DNA of 64,000 bases from Euglena gracilis (taxonomy: Eukaryota > Euglenida > Euglenophyceae > Euglenales), in contig CP154957.1 of assembly GCA_039621445.1 (NCBI GenBank), forward strand, positions 34,316,843 to 34,380,842, given 5' to 3'. The position numbers were made by a program, and so were the translations under genes. Shown here one piece after another: positions 22,174 to 32,770 of this stretch. Position 1 is the first letter of the stretch, and each line of letters starts with the position of its first letter. The notes under the pieces were generated by a model, which did not search any database, was not told the origin of the DNA, and worked only from the letters and a program-made list of their open reading frames with translations.

Positions 22174-22448
22174 CAGGGACTTCTTTTCCGTCAAATACAT
22201 CCGGAAGTGGTTGCTGCGCTGCGCCGCCTGCCCGTTGTACAGCGCCAGGCGCTCCTGCACCTCGCGCAGCAGCAGCGCGTGCCACTGCCGCAGCCCCGCC
22301 GCCGCCGCGGCCTCCGCCCACTCCACGCCGCCGCGCCAGCGGGCCTCCTCCTTCTGGATGCCGCAGTTCGTCACGAACCAGCGGTCCATGCCCTCCTCGC
22401 ACCAGAGGCCGTGCCGCCAGGGCCCCGATGGCCCCGCGGTGGCCCGGG
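22174..22448 (-). CDS. Gene B exon: Trp- and Ala-rich, helical
   Basis: Acceptor TCCCGGCTTTCCTGTCCAG, donor TCCCTG before GTGTGG, 275 bp with very strong third-position G/C. It encodes WRHGLWCEEGMDRWFVTNCG, a charged Ala-rich helix (GVEWAEAAAAAGLRQWHALL) and LREVQERLALYNGQAAQRSN. It reads as a long alpha-helical segment. No family recognised. The + strand here gives only low-complexity Arg/Ser/Pro translations. Confidence 0.8.
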
Positions 22449-25400
22449 CTGGACAGGAAAGCCGGGCGGGGGGTTCCCATCCCGGTGGTATGGGGAGTGC
22501 CATCCAGCCGCGGTGTTGGCAAAAAAAAGAGCCCCGGAACGTGGGGGGCGGCAACGGGAAAACAAAGTCGTGCGAAACACACCGGCGCACGAAAGGAAGC
22601 CTGAACCCCCCAGAGGGACCCTCCTCTCCTCCACCCGAGAAAGTCTCGGATGCCTCTTGCTGGGAAACCCCCCCCCCCTGTGTGCACTGTGGCTGTTTTT
22701 TGGTGTCTTTTATCCCTTCTTCTGGCCTGGCGCTGTTGTTCGCCTCTGGCTCATTTTGTCTGTGTATGTGGAGGTGGCCGGAGCCTGGCGGGACTTACCT
22801 TGTTTACGACGCCGGCCACCAAGCGCCGCCAGGCACATACTCCACTTTAGTTAGGGGGGGTCTCCTTCACCGTGACGACGCACCGGTTACTCCAGTCCAC
22901 GACCCCAGCAGGTGTGGTTCCCAACTCAGTGGACAGGTCCACTCAATTGGGAACAAACTGATGGGTAGGTCTGTTCCAGGCCCGGAGGCACCTCCCGGGG
23001 CAGCCCTGTCCCACAAGCACACCCACTTGGAACCCGGTCAGGCACCCCCCCTCCTGGGGGCAAAGGCGAACCTAATTTCAGCTGCCGGGTCCACCCCCCT
23101 GGCCAACCTGGCAAACCCCCCCCCCCCGGCCAGGGAGGCCCTGGGAGGCGGGCGGTCTGCTCCTTCTCCTGCGCGGCGTGGGATAGGGAGTGCACGCCGC
23201 CATGCAAAAACAAGAGTCCCTTGGCCCAAGGGCAAATCTCTCCCCGTCACGTTTTCAGGGCGTGGCTTAAAGACCCCCGGCTAAAATTTGGGCTGGCTGG
23301 AAAAAGGTGGCTGGCTGACCCCCCCTCCATGGGGCTCCTCTCTCCTCCCTATGGGGGTGCAAGGGTGCAAAATTTGGCAAATTTTGGCGAACTTGCAACC
23401 CTTGTGAACCTTTTGAGAAATGGCCAGAATTCATTTTGCCTTCCAGTTCATGCAAAAAAAAAAACTGCAGAAAATTGCAGAAAATTGCGGAAATTGAACA
23501 AAACTGCGAAAATCGCAGAAAAATTGCGGTTATCAATCCCCCCCCTGAAGACCACTGGGAGGGGGGGTTCCTGCGGGTCGCATCTATTAATGCAAAAAAC
23601 CCTCACCCTCAGAGCCGCTTTTTTTCATCATCGTTTTGAGGTTTTTTTCCATCATCATCATTTTTTTTGATTTTTTGAGCCAATTTTTCACGGGCCTCTC
23701 AAAGAGAATAGCCCCTCGGAATCCCCATTTCCGCATAATTTCCGGACATTTTTTCTTCAAAAATGCTTCATGGCTTTACCCCGGGAATTCCTAAATTTGA
23801 ATGGCCAGGCTTCTCTCCCAGTGCACCTCACACAGGTACGGGTCACCTGCAACGCGGCGGTGGCCAAATACAAATCCGCCGCCTCAATCATCTGGTGCAC
23901 CCTGGCCGAGCCGCTGCTTCCGGGCAGATACCCTGCAATGTGCTTCCCTCATAAATGACCTTTTGGATGGCCTCACCGCAAGAACGCCCTGATTTTTCGG
24001 GTTTGGAGTTGGAAAAGATTCTGTTTGTTGGACGTGGACTCAGGGTTGTTCGGGTAAATCTGGTGGGGGGGGGGTGGGTCGACCCCCACCCTCCACAGCA
24101 CCGCACAAAGAATATCGTTGTGCAAAAGCGCCGAAAAAAATTTGACCCAAAACTGGCACCCGGAAAATTGACGGAAAATTGGGGGGGGGGCGTCCAACCT
24201 CCTCCCCCCCCCCAAAACCCAGACAAACATGGGTGGACTGAGCAGGAACTGTGGCACAAATTGTCTCGAAGCTGTCCTCTTCCCAGTCTGTGGGGGATGA
24301 GCAAACCACACGAAAAAAAGCCGCCATTTCCACCACTTCCATTCATCACCATTTCCTCCCCTCGTTGCAATTGTGAAAAAGAAAAAAAAACAAGCAACGG
24401 CGCGACAGAGACGGAGCGCTCCTCAGGCTCGCCTTGGTGGCAGGAGAGCCAGCAGGGCGAGTCGCCCTGCGCCGCCCCTTGCTCCAGGGGCTGGGCTGGG
24501 TCCGCCTCGGGGCCAGGCTTCCGGCAGTTGCTACCCGCCAACCCCTACATTGGGGGAAAGCATGCTGGTTCGCTGGACTCCATCAGAGAGAGCTGCCCCC
24601 CCCCCCCCCAATCAGTGGCAAACCTAGCAAAAGAAATCGTCTCAGATCATTCAGTCATTTTTCTGGGACAAGTTCACAGCGGGCGCAGGAACGCCAACCG
24701 TGAGACAGGCGCCGGGGCCTGCGCGAGGAAGAACAACGACGGCTCGGACCAGCGCCGCATCTCGGGGCCGGAGCCGATGCCGAGGGAGGTGGCCGGAGCC
24801 TGAGGAGAGTCGGCGGCCATCTGGTCGGCGACGGCGGGGGGGGGCACACGAGCAAATTGTTTTTGCAACTCCCCCCCCCCTGGATAGATACCCCCCCGGG
24901 CAATATTTGACTGAATTCCAGGGCGGGGTTGCAATTGGGGGGGGGTATCTATACTTGGGGCAAAGATCCAAAAATAATCTTTTTTTAAAAAATCCAAAAT
25001 CCGCCGGGAAATGCGCCGGGGAATGCGCAAAAAATACCTTTTCCCCCTTACTTTCACGGTTAAACATACTGCACATTTTACGATGCTTGGATGTTTTCCA
25101 CAATTTTTTTTTGATTGCCCGTCTCTTCGAAACCAACCTTCTCCATGAAGGCTGCAAATCCAAAAAAAACCCCAACTTTGGTGTTGTCGGGGGGGGAGGG
25201 AGGGTATAGCTCAGTTCCCAAAGTCAGACCCGGGACTGGGGGGTTACATTTGGGGGAACTGGCAAAACATACGGAGCCACCGATGGTGCACTGTACAGGT
25301 TGAGGGACGCCAACAACATCTCCAAGCCGCCCCGTGAGGACCTTCTCCTGGTGCAGGACCCACCGCCCCTCAATCACGTCTGTGAGAGGGCAAAGAACTG

Positions 25401-28400
25401 AGGAGTTGCACCGGCAGCTGCGCCAATGCCTTGACCAATGATTACTAACAACACTGAACTTTTGTAACATTAATGGTGATTAGGAATATCAATCAGTCAA
25501 TGCAATTATTCTTCATCAATTACCCCCCCCCCCCTAGTCGTATGACCGGGTTCCTGCAACCTGTGACTGGGGGGTGGTCGTAAATGAGGGGGCGGTCATA
25601 AGTAAAGTGGTGTTAAATTTTCTGCAACCTGCAACCTGTGACTGGGGGGGGGGGTGGTCATAACACCCCCATGACCTGCAACCTGTGACCGGGGGGTGGT
25701 CGTAAATGAGGGGTGGTCATACGACCAGGGGGGGGTAAAATTTATTGAACAATTAAAAAGGTCTCAATAAAATAATGAAATAACAATAATAAATTTAATG
25801 CATCATTTCCAACAATTTAACAAAAATATTCAAAAAAAGGAGGGAAAAACAATAGGCAGCTGGCGGCCCTGCGGCGAGTGCAGTTCTCAGCAAACTTGGA
25901 GTCACAAATTTTCGGGTATTGCATGCGGAATGGGATGATCATCAAACCTGTTGTTCCAGCTGGCGCAATGGGCAACGCCACACCTCGAATCATGTTGATG
26001 GCTCGCATCGCGCGAGTCATGGTGGGGTGGCCGTTGGGGGGTGGGAGGCCAATGCCCCAGGATGGGGGGGAAGCCGGCGCCAGGGCCAGGGAGGGGATGG
26101 CCCAGCAGGCCTTGCCCAGGAACCCTTCCTTAACGGCCTGGAGCACAGGCTTAGGGGGGGGGGCGATCGATGCCGTGTGAGGTCTTTGCCACCGAAGAAG
26201 TTTCAGACAGGACAATGACCAATTCCCCACATCCTTGGAACTCTCCGTCCGCAATCATTCACCGGCTTCGTTCCATCTGCAAACTGCCACCCCTAGAGGT
26301 GGTCCCTCGAAACCCCGCTAAAACTGAGCCAATCGCCACCGATAATTTAGGGCTCCAATTTTACACAAACGGAAGACAAGCTCAAGCCCAGGGCCTATTC
26401 TTTTATTAAAAAAGCAACTTTAGACACCTTAAAACACGCTCCAACGCACCTTAAGATACCTTACCAAAGCCAATAAAACTGGCAGACTGCGACTGAGCAA
26501 AAAATGAAATCGCAAAACCTCCGCCAAAACAAAAAAATTCTAGGAAGAAAAATGGCTAATGATTTCTGACATCCTTGGAACGTTGTCTGGGCACCCAAAA
26601 CTCAAAAAAAGTGCAACTTTTTCCCATTTGATGCCCGGACCAGGTCTTTGCTTACGCACCTCTCGGGGGGGGGGTCCACTGGTCCAGCATTTCAAACAGC
26701 TGGAGAAAAAACTACTGGCTTGGCCCCCCTCCTCTCAGGGGGTCCAGGCCATACTCGAAAAAAATCGCCTCGGAGCTTTGCGCCAATGTGGGAAAATATT
26801 TGTTACCATATTTTTTTGGCCTTTTTTTGTTCCCCAAAAAATCTCAAAATGCTAAAATGGCTTTTTGGCATGTTTTGGGGGTCAAATTTCCGGCGCTGTG
26901 CCAGTCACTGGAAAAAGATATCCACTAGCTGGAGGTGCCCAATTTTGGGGGGAGTCCACTGGAAACTGGACTGGCCGATTTGGACAAGCTGAGTCCACTA
27001 CAAATGCTGAAGCAGAGACCTGGCCTGGACCACCCTCAAAGAAATCTTGAAGACCTTAAACAACTGTAAAAAAAAATGGTTTAAAACGCTTCATTTCATT
27101 TCATTTCATTCACAAACAACTTTTTCGCCTTAAAAAATCCTGGTCAAGCTGACTGGCTGGTACCCCCCCCCCCGTTGTCGTACAACCGGGTTCCTGCAAC
27201 CTGTGACCGGGGGGGGGGTGGCCGTAACACCCCCATGACCTGCAACCTGTGACCGGGGGGGGGGGGTGGTCGTAAATGAGGGGTGGTCGTACGACAAGGG
27301 GGGGGGCGGGTAATTATCTGGGGTTCAATAAACTGGTGATCACTGAAGCTGCAAGAAAAAGTTCAACCATAATGCAACTGTTGCAGGTGCATTTTACAAT
27401 TCTTGCCCGCCTGTTTGCGGACCATGTGTCACACCAGGGCGCTGCTCAAGCTGGAGGGCCCACCCCCCAGGGATAGGTCCAGCCAGCCAGCCACCCTTTT
27501 TTCAGTCCCGCACCCCCCCACCCACAATTCTAATTCCAATAAAAATTACAGATCTGTTGCCTTTGGAGCACACAAAAATATTTTGAGGGTGTCACTTCTA
27601 GTCTTTCAAGAACCAATCACTTACTTTATTCGAAAAATAAAGCAGTCAGGACCCCCCTGGGGGGTCGGCCACTTTCTCAGACTCTGGAATCCAAGGGAAA
27701 TTTTATCAAAAACGTGAAAACAGGCCAAAAACCAATCGGCGCCGGGTCACTTCAGCAGTTTTTTGCCGACCCCCCCCCCCCCCCAGGGGGAGGGGGTGCG
27801 GGCCAAAAACCGTTGGGCTTTCTTGCAGGCTCAAACAATTCGGACCTTATTCACACCGGTTGCGCCTGATTCCAGCCGGGGAAACCTCTCGGGTGGGGGG
27901 TAAGCCAGCAGCCTTCTTCCAACCAGCCCAAAGTTTTGCCCCTGGGGGCCGGCCCAGCCCAACAGTAACGCAGAGGCTGGAGGGAATCCCTGGCCGGGGT
28001 GTTGGCCAGGCGGCGCGGACCACCGCCAGGTTGAAGGGGCGGGCCGGCGGTGGGGCACAGCAGGGCCTGGGTGAGGCCCCGCAGCCAGGGGGGGAGGAAG
28101 GCGGGGGGCTGCCCGTCCCCTGCAGGCCCCGGGCAGCCGTCGGGGGGGGGGGGGGGCTGGATGGGCTTCAAAAAAAACCAGTCGGGTGACCTTCAGGAAA
28201 GGGGGGAAATGAAAGCAAAAAACCCGCTCAAATTCTACCTTTGCACTGGAACACACAGATGGAAACCTCACGGGGGGGGAGTGGGATTTTTTTTTTAAAC
28301 AAAGGTCCTCACCTTAAGGACCACCCTTAGGCCCAAGGGCTGGCCAACGGCAAATGGGGGTGAGAATTAAAAAAAAAGTTCGCAAACACATTGTTTTTTT

Positions 28401-30221
28401 TGTCTTGGGTGGATGGGCGGTCATTTTCCCCCCAAAGTTGACTTTTTCTTTTTCAAAATAAGGCATTTTTTGGCCATCTTTCCTGTGCATTATTCATTGA
28501 ATGTGCTGGGACAGGAAATATTTTTGTTTATTTAAGACCCTGGTTGAGGACCACCCTGGTTGAAGATTTTGGCCTTGTTTGTTTGTTTCCTCAATGCCAT
28601 TGTGCGGCGGCGCCGTAAGTTTCGTTGTCATTGTTCCCAGAGGGGGTAATGTATTGGGCCTTCGAGTGACTGAATGATATTCAATGACTTTTTGGCCCAA
28701 GACCCCCCATACGGACAGCCCTGTCCTCTCAGCATGGTTTCTTTTGGAATGTTTTTTGACCGGTTATTGCTCTCATATAAACGTCGCCAGAAAGACTTTT
28801 GCCAATGGTCACGCATAATGATGGGCGCGTCCAAGGTCAGCCAAGTCCAATTTCCGGTCGCCTGGTAAGTGGGCTCCCCTGAGAGGGTTCCCGCCCCCTG
28901 CCTCCGTGGCCGGGCTGCGTTGACCCCACCAGGGAGCCATCTCAGGGCCTTGTAGACTCCAATGAACTGGAGGCCACCTGGCAAAATGCCTTGGAAAAGT
29001 GGGGGCCCCTTGGCCCCCAGCAGACAGGGGGTCGGTCAACTTTGGGGGGGCAAATGGACTCACTCCCAGGTGGGTACCGGCCCGGACCTGACTGTTGCGC
29101 CCAACCAAAAAAAATCCACCTGGGCTGTCCTGTCCTGGGCACAGGGGCGGTACCCGAGGAGGTCTTCCGCCGCGGTGTCAGCGACGTGCCCCAGGCCTGC
29201 GTGAGCCAGAAACGCTCATATGGCCGGGCAGTTTGCCGGGGGGGGGGGTGGTTCAGATCTGTGACCCCACCCCTGCTGAAGCAGGCTGGCGTTATGATTG
29301 GGCCGAACCGATGGGCTCTTGCCGCTCCCCGACACCGCATTTGTGGAAATGAACGCAACACAGGCACAGGGTCCGACAGGCAACACCAACATACATTTAG
29401 GAGCACTTAGCCGCAAAGACAGTTCGAAGAAGAGGTCGGCCACAGCCTCGGTGAAGGCCTCCTGGGAGGCGGGGCTCGGGTTCGTCAGGTGGACACACAA
29501 ATGGCAAAGCAGCTGGCGGCGGTCGCCCTGCTCAAAGAGCTTCCGCCGGGTCTCCAGCTTCTTCATGAGGACTGCGGTGGAACGCAGGGTTGGCGATGCA
29601 AAGGGATGGCAAGACTCCGGAGCCTGCCATTGCTCGAAGGCTTGCCACAAAAACATAGCCCAGGCAACCCCCCCCCCCCCCGTACTTGTGGCCCTACCTC
29701 ATCCCACAACCTCCATCCTGGGCCCAACCAACCACCCAGGGGCCCATATGGTGGTTGACACAAAGAAAGAGGCGGCGTCCACACGGAGGGGTCGCTGAGC
29801 TCTTATCCCTTTATGGGTAAGAGCGAAGCTTACCCCTGGGCAAAAGGGGGGGGTCGAACCCCCCATCCCCCGGCGTTCGGGCCACCTCAGGGACCGGCGG
29901 ATTATCGCCATGATCCCGGCTCCGTTTCCGGAATTTTTTTCCCAGCTACGAGCGACTGGATTTCTAGTTTCCGAATCACCTCCGTTTGACCCCCCAACTC
30001 CCCGCCAGGCCCGAGTTGTTCAGCCGCGAAGGGGTCCAAACTGGATAGGATTGGCCCGCCCCCTTCCGACTCTGTCATTTTGCCGGGGTCCAAAAATCGG
30101 TCAAAAAATCAATGTCATCCACACCCGCAGGAATTCCAAGAATCCGCCACTCGCCCGTTGGCAAAATCGGAATGGACACGTGCAGCCTCGGAACGTGTAC
30201 CTGCACCTGTAACTGTGATGA
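22174..30221 (-). CDS. Gene B: multi-exon protein, family unrecognised (partial model)
   Basis: Minus-strand split gene with exons, in transcript order, at 30221-30125, 29571-29395, 29196-29120, 28861-28713, a candidate near 28126-27975, 26149-25948, 25379-25273, 24820-24699, 24530-24433, 23932-23847, 22844-22799 and 22448-22174. Every join except those around the 28 kb candidate agrees in phase, which would be very unlikely by chance. The product (about 480 residues placed) has no obvious membrane helix. It contains a charged helical part (MKKLETRRKLFEQGDRRQLL), Ala/Pro-rich linkers and an acidic, Trp-rich C-terminal part (WCEEGMDRWFVTNCGIQKEE). I do not recognise a domain. The start exon lies between 30.2 and 32.6 kb and was not found. 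The end is at or beyond 22.17 kb. Confidence 0.65.
22799..22844 (-). CDS. Gene B short exon
   Basis: Forty-six bases ending in the strongest donor of the gene (ACAAG before GTAAGT). It encodes WSMCLAALGGRRRKQ in phase 0 after 23847, with one base left that the next exon completes. The acceptor (CCTAACTAAAG) is poor. Confidence 0.6.
23360..23545. repeat. Dispersed repeat, CCGCAATTTT type, copy 2 (inverted)
   Basis: Reverse complement carries GGGGGGATTGATAACCGCAA, CTGCAATTTT runs and AAATGAATTCTGGCCATTTC in the same order as 1985-2230. Confidence 0.6.
23847..23932 (-). CDS. Gene B exon: helical segment
   Basis: Acceptor GGGAAGCACATTGCAG, two bases completing the codon from the GC-donor exon, 28 codons (YLPGSSGSARVHQMIEAADL then YLATAALQ), donor TTGCAG before GTGACC in phase 0. 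The + strand is also open with a plausible acceptor (VRVTCNAAVAKYKSAASIIW). Phase on both sides favours minus. Confidence 0.6.
24433..24530 (-). CDS. Gene B exon with GC donor
   Basis: Acceptor GTTGGCGGGTAG, one base completing the previous codon, then NCRKPGPEADPAQPLEQGAA and QGDSPCWLSCHQ. The frame and the following exon require the donor CACCAAG before GCGAGC, i.e. a GC-AG intron. No GT donor nearby gives the right phase. Confidence 0.55.
24699..24820 (-). CDS. Gene B exon
   Basis: Acceptor CCGCCGTCGCCGACCAG, phase 0, matching 25273. It encodes MAADSPQAPATSLGIGSGPE and MRRWSEPSLFFLAQAPAPVS, ending TCACG before GTTGGC with two bases left over. The initial ATG could make it a first exon of a shorter transcript, but phase supports an internal exon. 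Confidence 0.6.
25273..25379 (-). CDS. Gene B exon
   Basis: Acceptor GTTCTTTGCCCTCTCACAG and donor GTATGT. Two bases complete the open codon, then 35 codons: VIEGRWVLHQEKVLTGRLGD and VVGVPQPVQCTIGGS. Good splice sites at both ends and balanced, protein-like composition. Confidence 0.7.
25523..25735. mobile_element. TA-flanked element, CTAGTCGTATGACC family, copy 1
   Basis: C run then CTAGTCGTATGACC at the left and GGTCATACGACCAG then a G run at the right, with TA immediately outside both ends. The inside is made of CCTGCAACCTGTGAC modules and GGTCGTAAATGAGGGG. It lies in an intron of gene B. Confidence 0.8.
25948..26149 (-). CDS. Gene B exon
   Basis: Starts after GCCCCCCCCCCTAAG in phase 0. 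It encodes PVLQAVKEGFLGKACWAIPS, a Pro-rich stretch, and MTRAMRAINMIRGVALPIAP, ending ACAACAG before GTTTGA with one base over. The frame stays open past the donor to a stop at 25817, so an alternative terminal exon is possible. The splice is preferred because the next exon completes the codon. Confidence 0.55.
27163..27306. mobile_element. TA-flanked element, CTAGTCGTATGACC family, copy 2
   Basis: C run then GTTGTCGTACAACCGG; the right end is GGTCGTACGACAAG then a G run. TA precedes the C run, and TA follows a few bases beyond the G run (CGGGTAATT). Shorter than the other copies: fewer CCTGCAACCTGTGACC modules. Confidence 0.75.
27975..28126 (-). CDS. Gene B exon candidate
   Basis: GC-rich block after CTGCCCGGGGCCTGCAG on the minus strand. 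The best-looking frame encodes QPPAFLPPWLRGLTQALLC and later PRRLANTPARDSLQPLRY. Its phase does not match the exon ending at 28713, and a long C run sits beside the acceptor. Either an extra exon is missing or the frame is wrong. Confidence 0.3.
28713..28861 (-). CDS. Gene B exon (strand contested)
   Basis: Acceptor CCCACTTACCAG, phase 0. It encodes ATGNWTWLTLDAPIIMRDHW, QKSFWRRLYESNNRSKN and so on to donor GTATGG with two bases left. The + strand has an alternative exon, 28733-28863, with acceptor CCTGTCCTCTCAG and a strong donor GTAAGT, encoding FFDRLLLSYKRRQKDFCQWS. The two overlap almost completely, and I cannot exclude the + reading. Confidence 0.4.
29120..29196 (-). CDS. Gene B exon
   Basis: Acceptor GCGTTTCTGGCTCACGCAG. 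Two bases complete the codon left open at 29395; it encodes LGHVADTAAEDLLGYRPCAQ and ends GCCCAG before GTGGAT in phase 0. On the + strand 29145-29199 also looks like an exon (GAVPEEVFRRGVSDVPQAC before GTGAGC). The minus reading is preferred only because it joins in phase. Confidence 0.5.
29395..29571 (-). CDS. Gene B exon: charged helical segment
   Basis: Acceptor CCAACCCTGCGTTCCACCGCAG. Two bases complete the codon open at 30125, then 58 codons and donor GTATGT with one base left. It encodes LMKKLETRRKLFEQGDRRQL, LCHLCVHLTNPSPASQEAF and TEAVADLFFELSLRL, which read as amphipathic helices. Strong third-position G/C; among the most protein-like exons of gene B. Confidence 0.75.
29936..30110. 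repeat. Long repeat, left part, copy 1
   Basis: Carries GATTTCTAGTTTCCGAATCA, CCCCCAACTCCCCGCCAGGC and GCGAAGGGGTCCAAACTGG. The same series recurs at 35938-36090. Confidence 0.75.
30125..30221 (-). CDS. Gene B exon
   Basis: Acceptor AGCAACTGTCTTGCCCAG. It encodes SSQLQVQVHVPRLHVSIPIL and then PTGEWRILGIPA, ending GCGG before GTGTGG with one base over. The alternating hydrophobic pattern suggests a beta-strand pair. The + strand over the same bases is open but Cys/Thr-rich and lacks a matching partner exon. Confidence 0.55.
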
Positions 30222-30519
30222 CTGGGCAAGACAGTTGCTGTGCCTCTGGACCCCTGCTGGGCTGTCGCCAACCCCTGCTTCAACCCCCCCCCCCCAGCCG
30301 GCTTCCTCCGCGCTCGTACCCTCTGCTGCGATGGTGGCGGCATCAATTTTTCGAAAATATCTCGAGAAAATGTACATTATTTCCGGAAATGTCGGTTTGA
30401 CGAAATGCACCCCCGAGGCCCTCTATCACCCCCTGACACGCCTGGCCCTTCCAGCGTGCTTTTGTGGCCCAAAACATTTTGGGGCGTTTTTTGGGGCGCT
30501 TTTTTTTTTGGTCAAAAAT

Positions 30520-31260
30520 TGATTTTTTTCAAAATATCTCGACAATGAAGCAAAATCAAAGGGAAAAGCCGGAGAGCAAAACTGAAGCCCTTGGAATGGC
30601 CTATCCAACCATGGTTTACTTTCCCCCAACTCTTCGTGCTGCCTGAGTTACGGCCATTTTTTTCGGGCAATTTTGGCCCGTTTCTCGAAAATGAAGCAAA
30701 ATCAAAGGAAATGTCCGGAGACCTAAATTGAAGCCCTTGGAACATAATATCTAACGGTACTTTGATTTCCCCGCAACTCCCCGCCTAGGCCGATTTACGG
30801 CTCAAAACAGCGCGACAGGCTTGCGCCTTGGCCGTTTTCGGCCGCTTTTTGGGGTAAAAAAAAATCAATTTTCCTAAAATTGCTCAAAAATGGTGGGGAA
30901 TCAAAGGAAATGTCCGGAAACCAAAATTGAAGCCCTTAAAATGCCCTATCTAACAGTATTTTGATTGCCCTGCAACTCCCCGCCTAGCCTAAATTACGGC
31001 CATTTTTCGGCCAACTTTGGCCTGTCTTGACTTAGCCGTTTTCGGTCATTTTGGGTCAAAAAAGTCGAAAAAAAATCGATTTTTTTTGTCCGAAACAAAT
31101 TTTTTTGGCTTCCCAGACCCGGAAAACCTGTTCTTGAGCCGAAAATGAGCGTTTTTTGATCCCGGTGCCCCGTTTTTTTTGGCCCAAAATATGGAGTTTG
31201 GGTCAAAAATGGGCCAAAAAAGTCGAAAAAATCCAACAAAACGGGTATGGGGTGTACGGG
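30520..31260. repeat. Tandem repeat, about 200-bp unit, three copies
   Basis: Units starting near 30540, 30685 and 30890 each contain AAATCAAAGGAAATGTCCGG, AATTGAAGCCCTTGGAA, ATCTAACGGTA and TTTGATTTCCC, then CAACTCCCCGCCTAG and a TTACGGCC stretch. Copies differ by small indels. Confidence 0.75.
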
Positions 31261-31469
31261 AGGTTAACGTTTCAGAAATTACTGTAAAATTACTGAAAAT
31301 TACCGTAAATTGCAGGTGTGTATTTTGTAAATTGTAAATTACGCCAAATTAGCAATGCTGGTCATTTTGGCCTTCCATTACGTGCAAGTCCAATTAAGAT
31401 CCCAGTATTCAAAACCTCGTGAATAGGGTTTCTTAAGCAGGGTTCCAATTGAAGGTGTGGGGTCTATGA

Positions 31470-31650
31470 CCCCCCCCCCCCACCCAAACAATGGCCCGGT
31501 CCGGGTGACCGATTAATATTGCCTCCCAAAATCAGATGAAAATGCAAATTTGGGCATCTTTTGGGCTAAAATGCCAAAATTTTTAGGCAAAGCACCAGAT
31601 GGAAAATTTGACGGGGCAATCTGGACCCCGGAGTGGGGGACACCCCCCCC
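31470..31650. repeat. GGCGC-hairpin family member, worn copy
   Basis: AATGGCCCGGTCCGGGTGAC, TTGCCTCCCAAAATCAG, GGGCATCTTTTGGGCTAAAA and AGGCAAAGCACCAGATGGAA match the family in order, with the hairpin decayed. Confidence 0.6.
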
Positions 31651-32645
31651 ACCCCCCGGGGGTCCTAACCCCCGCACACCCTCCTCACCAGGGCGTTGCT
31701 TGGGGACCCTGGCGGGGGGCCTAGCTCAGAGGCTGGAAAATTTGGGACTGGCTGACCCCCCCCCTCCCCCACAGGGGATAGAGCTGGGCCTAACCCAAGG
31801 TCGAACTGGGCACCAAAGAATCGAAATCGCAAAAAATGACCAAACACCACCAATTGTGCAAAAAATCGTTTTTTTTTGGGCCCCAGAAATGAATGTCATG
31901 GACAGCTTGTCTCCAACCCATTTTTGCCCATTTTTTGGCCCATTTTTGTACCCCAAAAGTGAAAAAATCTGTTACCGTCCAGCCGCACTTCGGGCAGCTG
32001 GAAATAAATAAATCTCGTTGAATGGGGGGAGGGGGGTCCCGGGCTGGGAAAAGGCTGCTGACTGGAAAAAGGTCACTGGCTGGACCCCCCCCTGGGGGGC
32101 CGAAATTTCTTAAACAACGCCCTGTTCCTCACATTGAACCCTGGGCTTAAACCGAGGAATGCGCATTCCTGTAAAACATGCCTTTTTCCTCAACAGGGGG
32201 TATTACAAGGAACATCGGGCAATCTTACTGATTTTCGCCAAAAGCCACCTGGAGTCAGATTTGAAAACACCTGTTTTTCGTTGTGCCATGGCATCGCTGG
32301 AAATGCTGTTCTTGAGTTTATCCTTCTTTTTCTACACAGGTTACAAATGGATGTGGTTTGGACAGTGCATGAATTTGGGAAAAGAAACTGATGCACAAAA
32401 TTCATACCAAATACCCACCGAATTTTTAAATTTTGAGGGTGCTTTTCATATCAAAGGGGAGAATGCCACCACTGCAAAATACCCGCTTTGCTGTGAGGTT
32501 GGAGAGTTGTGGGTGGCATCGACTGTGCAAGCAGAAGCGGGAGGTGGAGGCTGTCAGGAGGCACAGTCTCGGAAGTATGGCAGGGCATTCCACCCAGAAG
32601 GGGAGGGCAGCCCGCGCCGTCCGGTGCGACAAAACGTCGGTTGGG

Positions 32646-32770
32646 TCAGGGGCGGATGAACTTCAGGCGGATCCCGACGCCCCGCTTCCGGCGCCGCTGC
32701 TTCTTGGGCCGCGGCCCGTTGTGCGGGATGGGCGTGACGTCCTGCACCTCCCGGCCACAGCCCTGCCTAT
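32646..32770 (-). CDS. rps11: uS11 last exon with C-terminal signature and stop
   Basis: Acceptor CAGAAGCCCCCAG, two bases completing the open codon, then RQGCGREVQDVTPIPHNGPR, PKKQRRRKRGVGIRLKFIRP and TGA. The DVTPIPHNG-x-RP motif is the diagnostic end of S11. About six residues more than usual separate it from the previous helix, and the basic tail is about ten residues longer than in bacteria. Confidence 0.9.

Larger units (their letters stand above)
30222..32645. other. Interval between genes B and C: tandem repeat block and diverged repeats
   Basis: No confident exon. It contains the right part of the repeated block at 30520-31260 and a GGCGC-hairpin-type repeat relic at about 31470-31650. 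The unlocated 5' exon of gene B may be here. Confidence 0.4.

Noticed and set aside
23837-23958. + strand terminal exon of gene A (VRVTCNAAVAKYKSAASIIW then a stop)
   Set aside because: The minus-strand reading of the same bases joins two gene B exons in phase on both sides. The + reading does not join the last gene A exon in phase.
29145-29199. + strand exon GAVPEEVFRRGVSDVPQAC with a good GTGAGC donor
   Set aside because: No + strand partner joins it. The minus reading completes a split codon of gene B. Still listed as contested.
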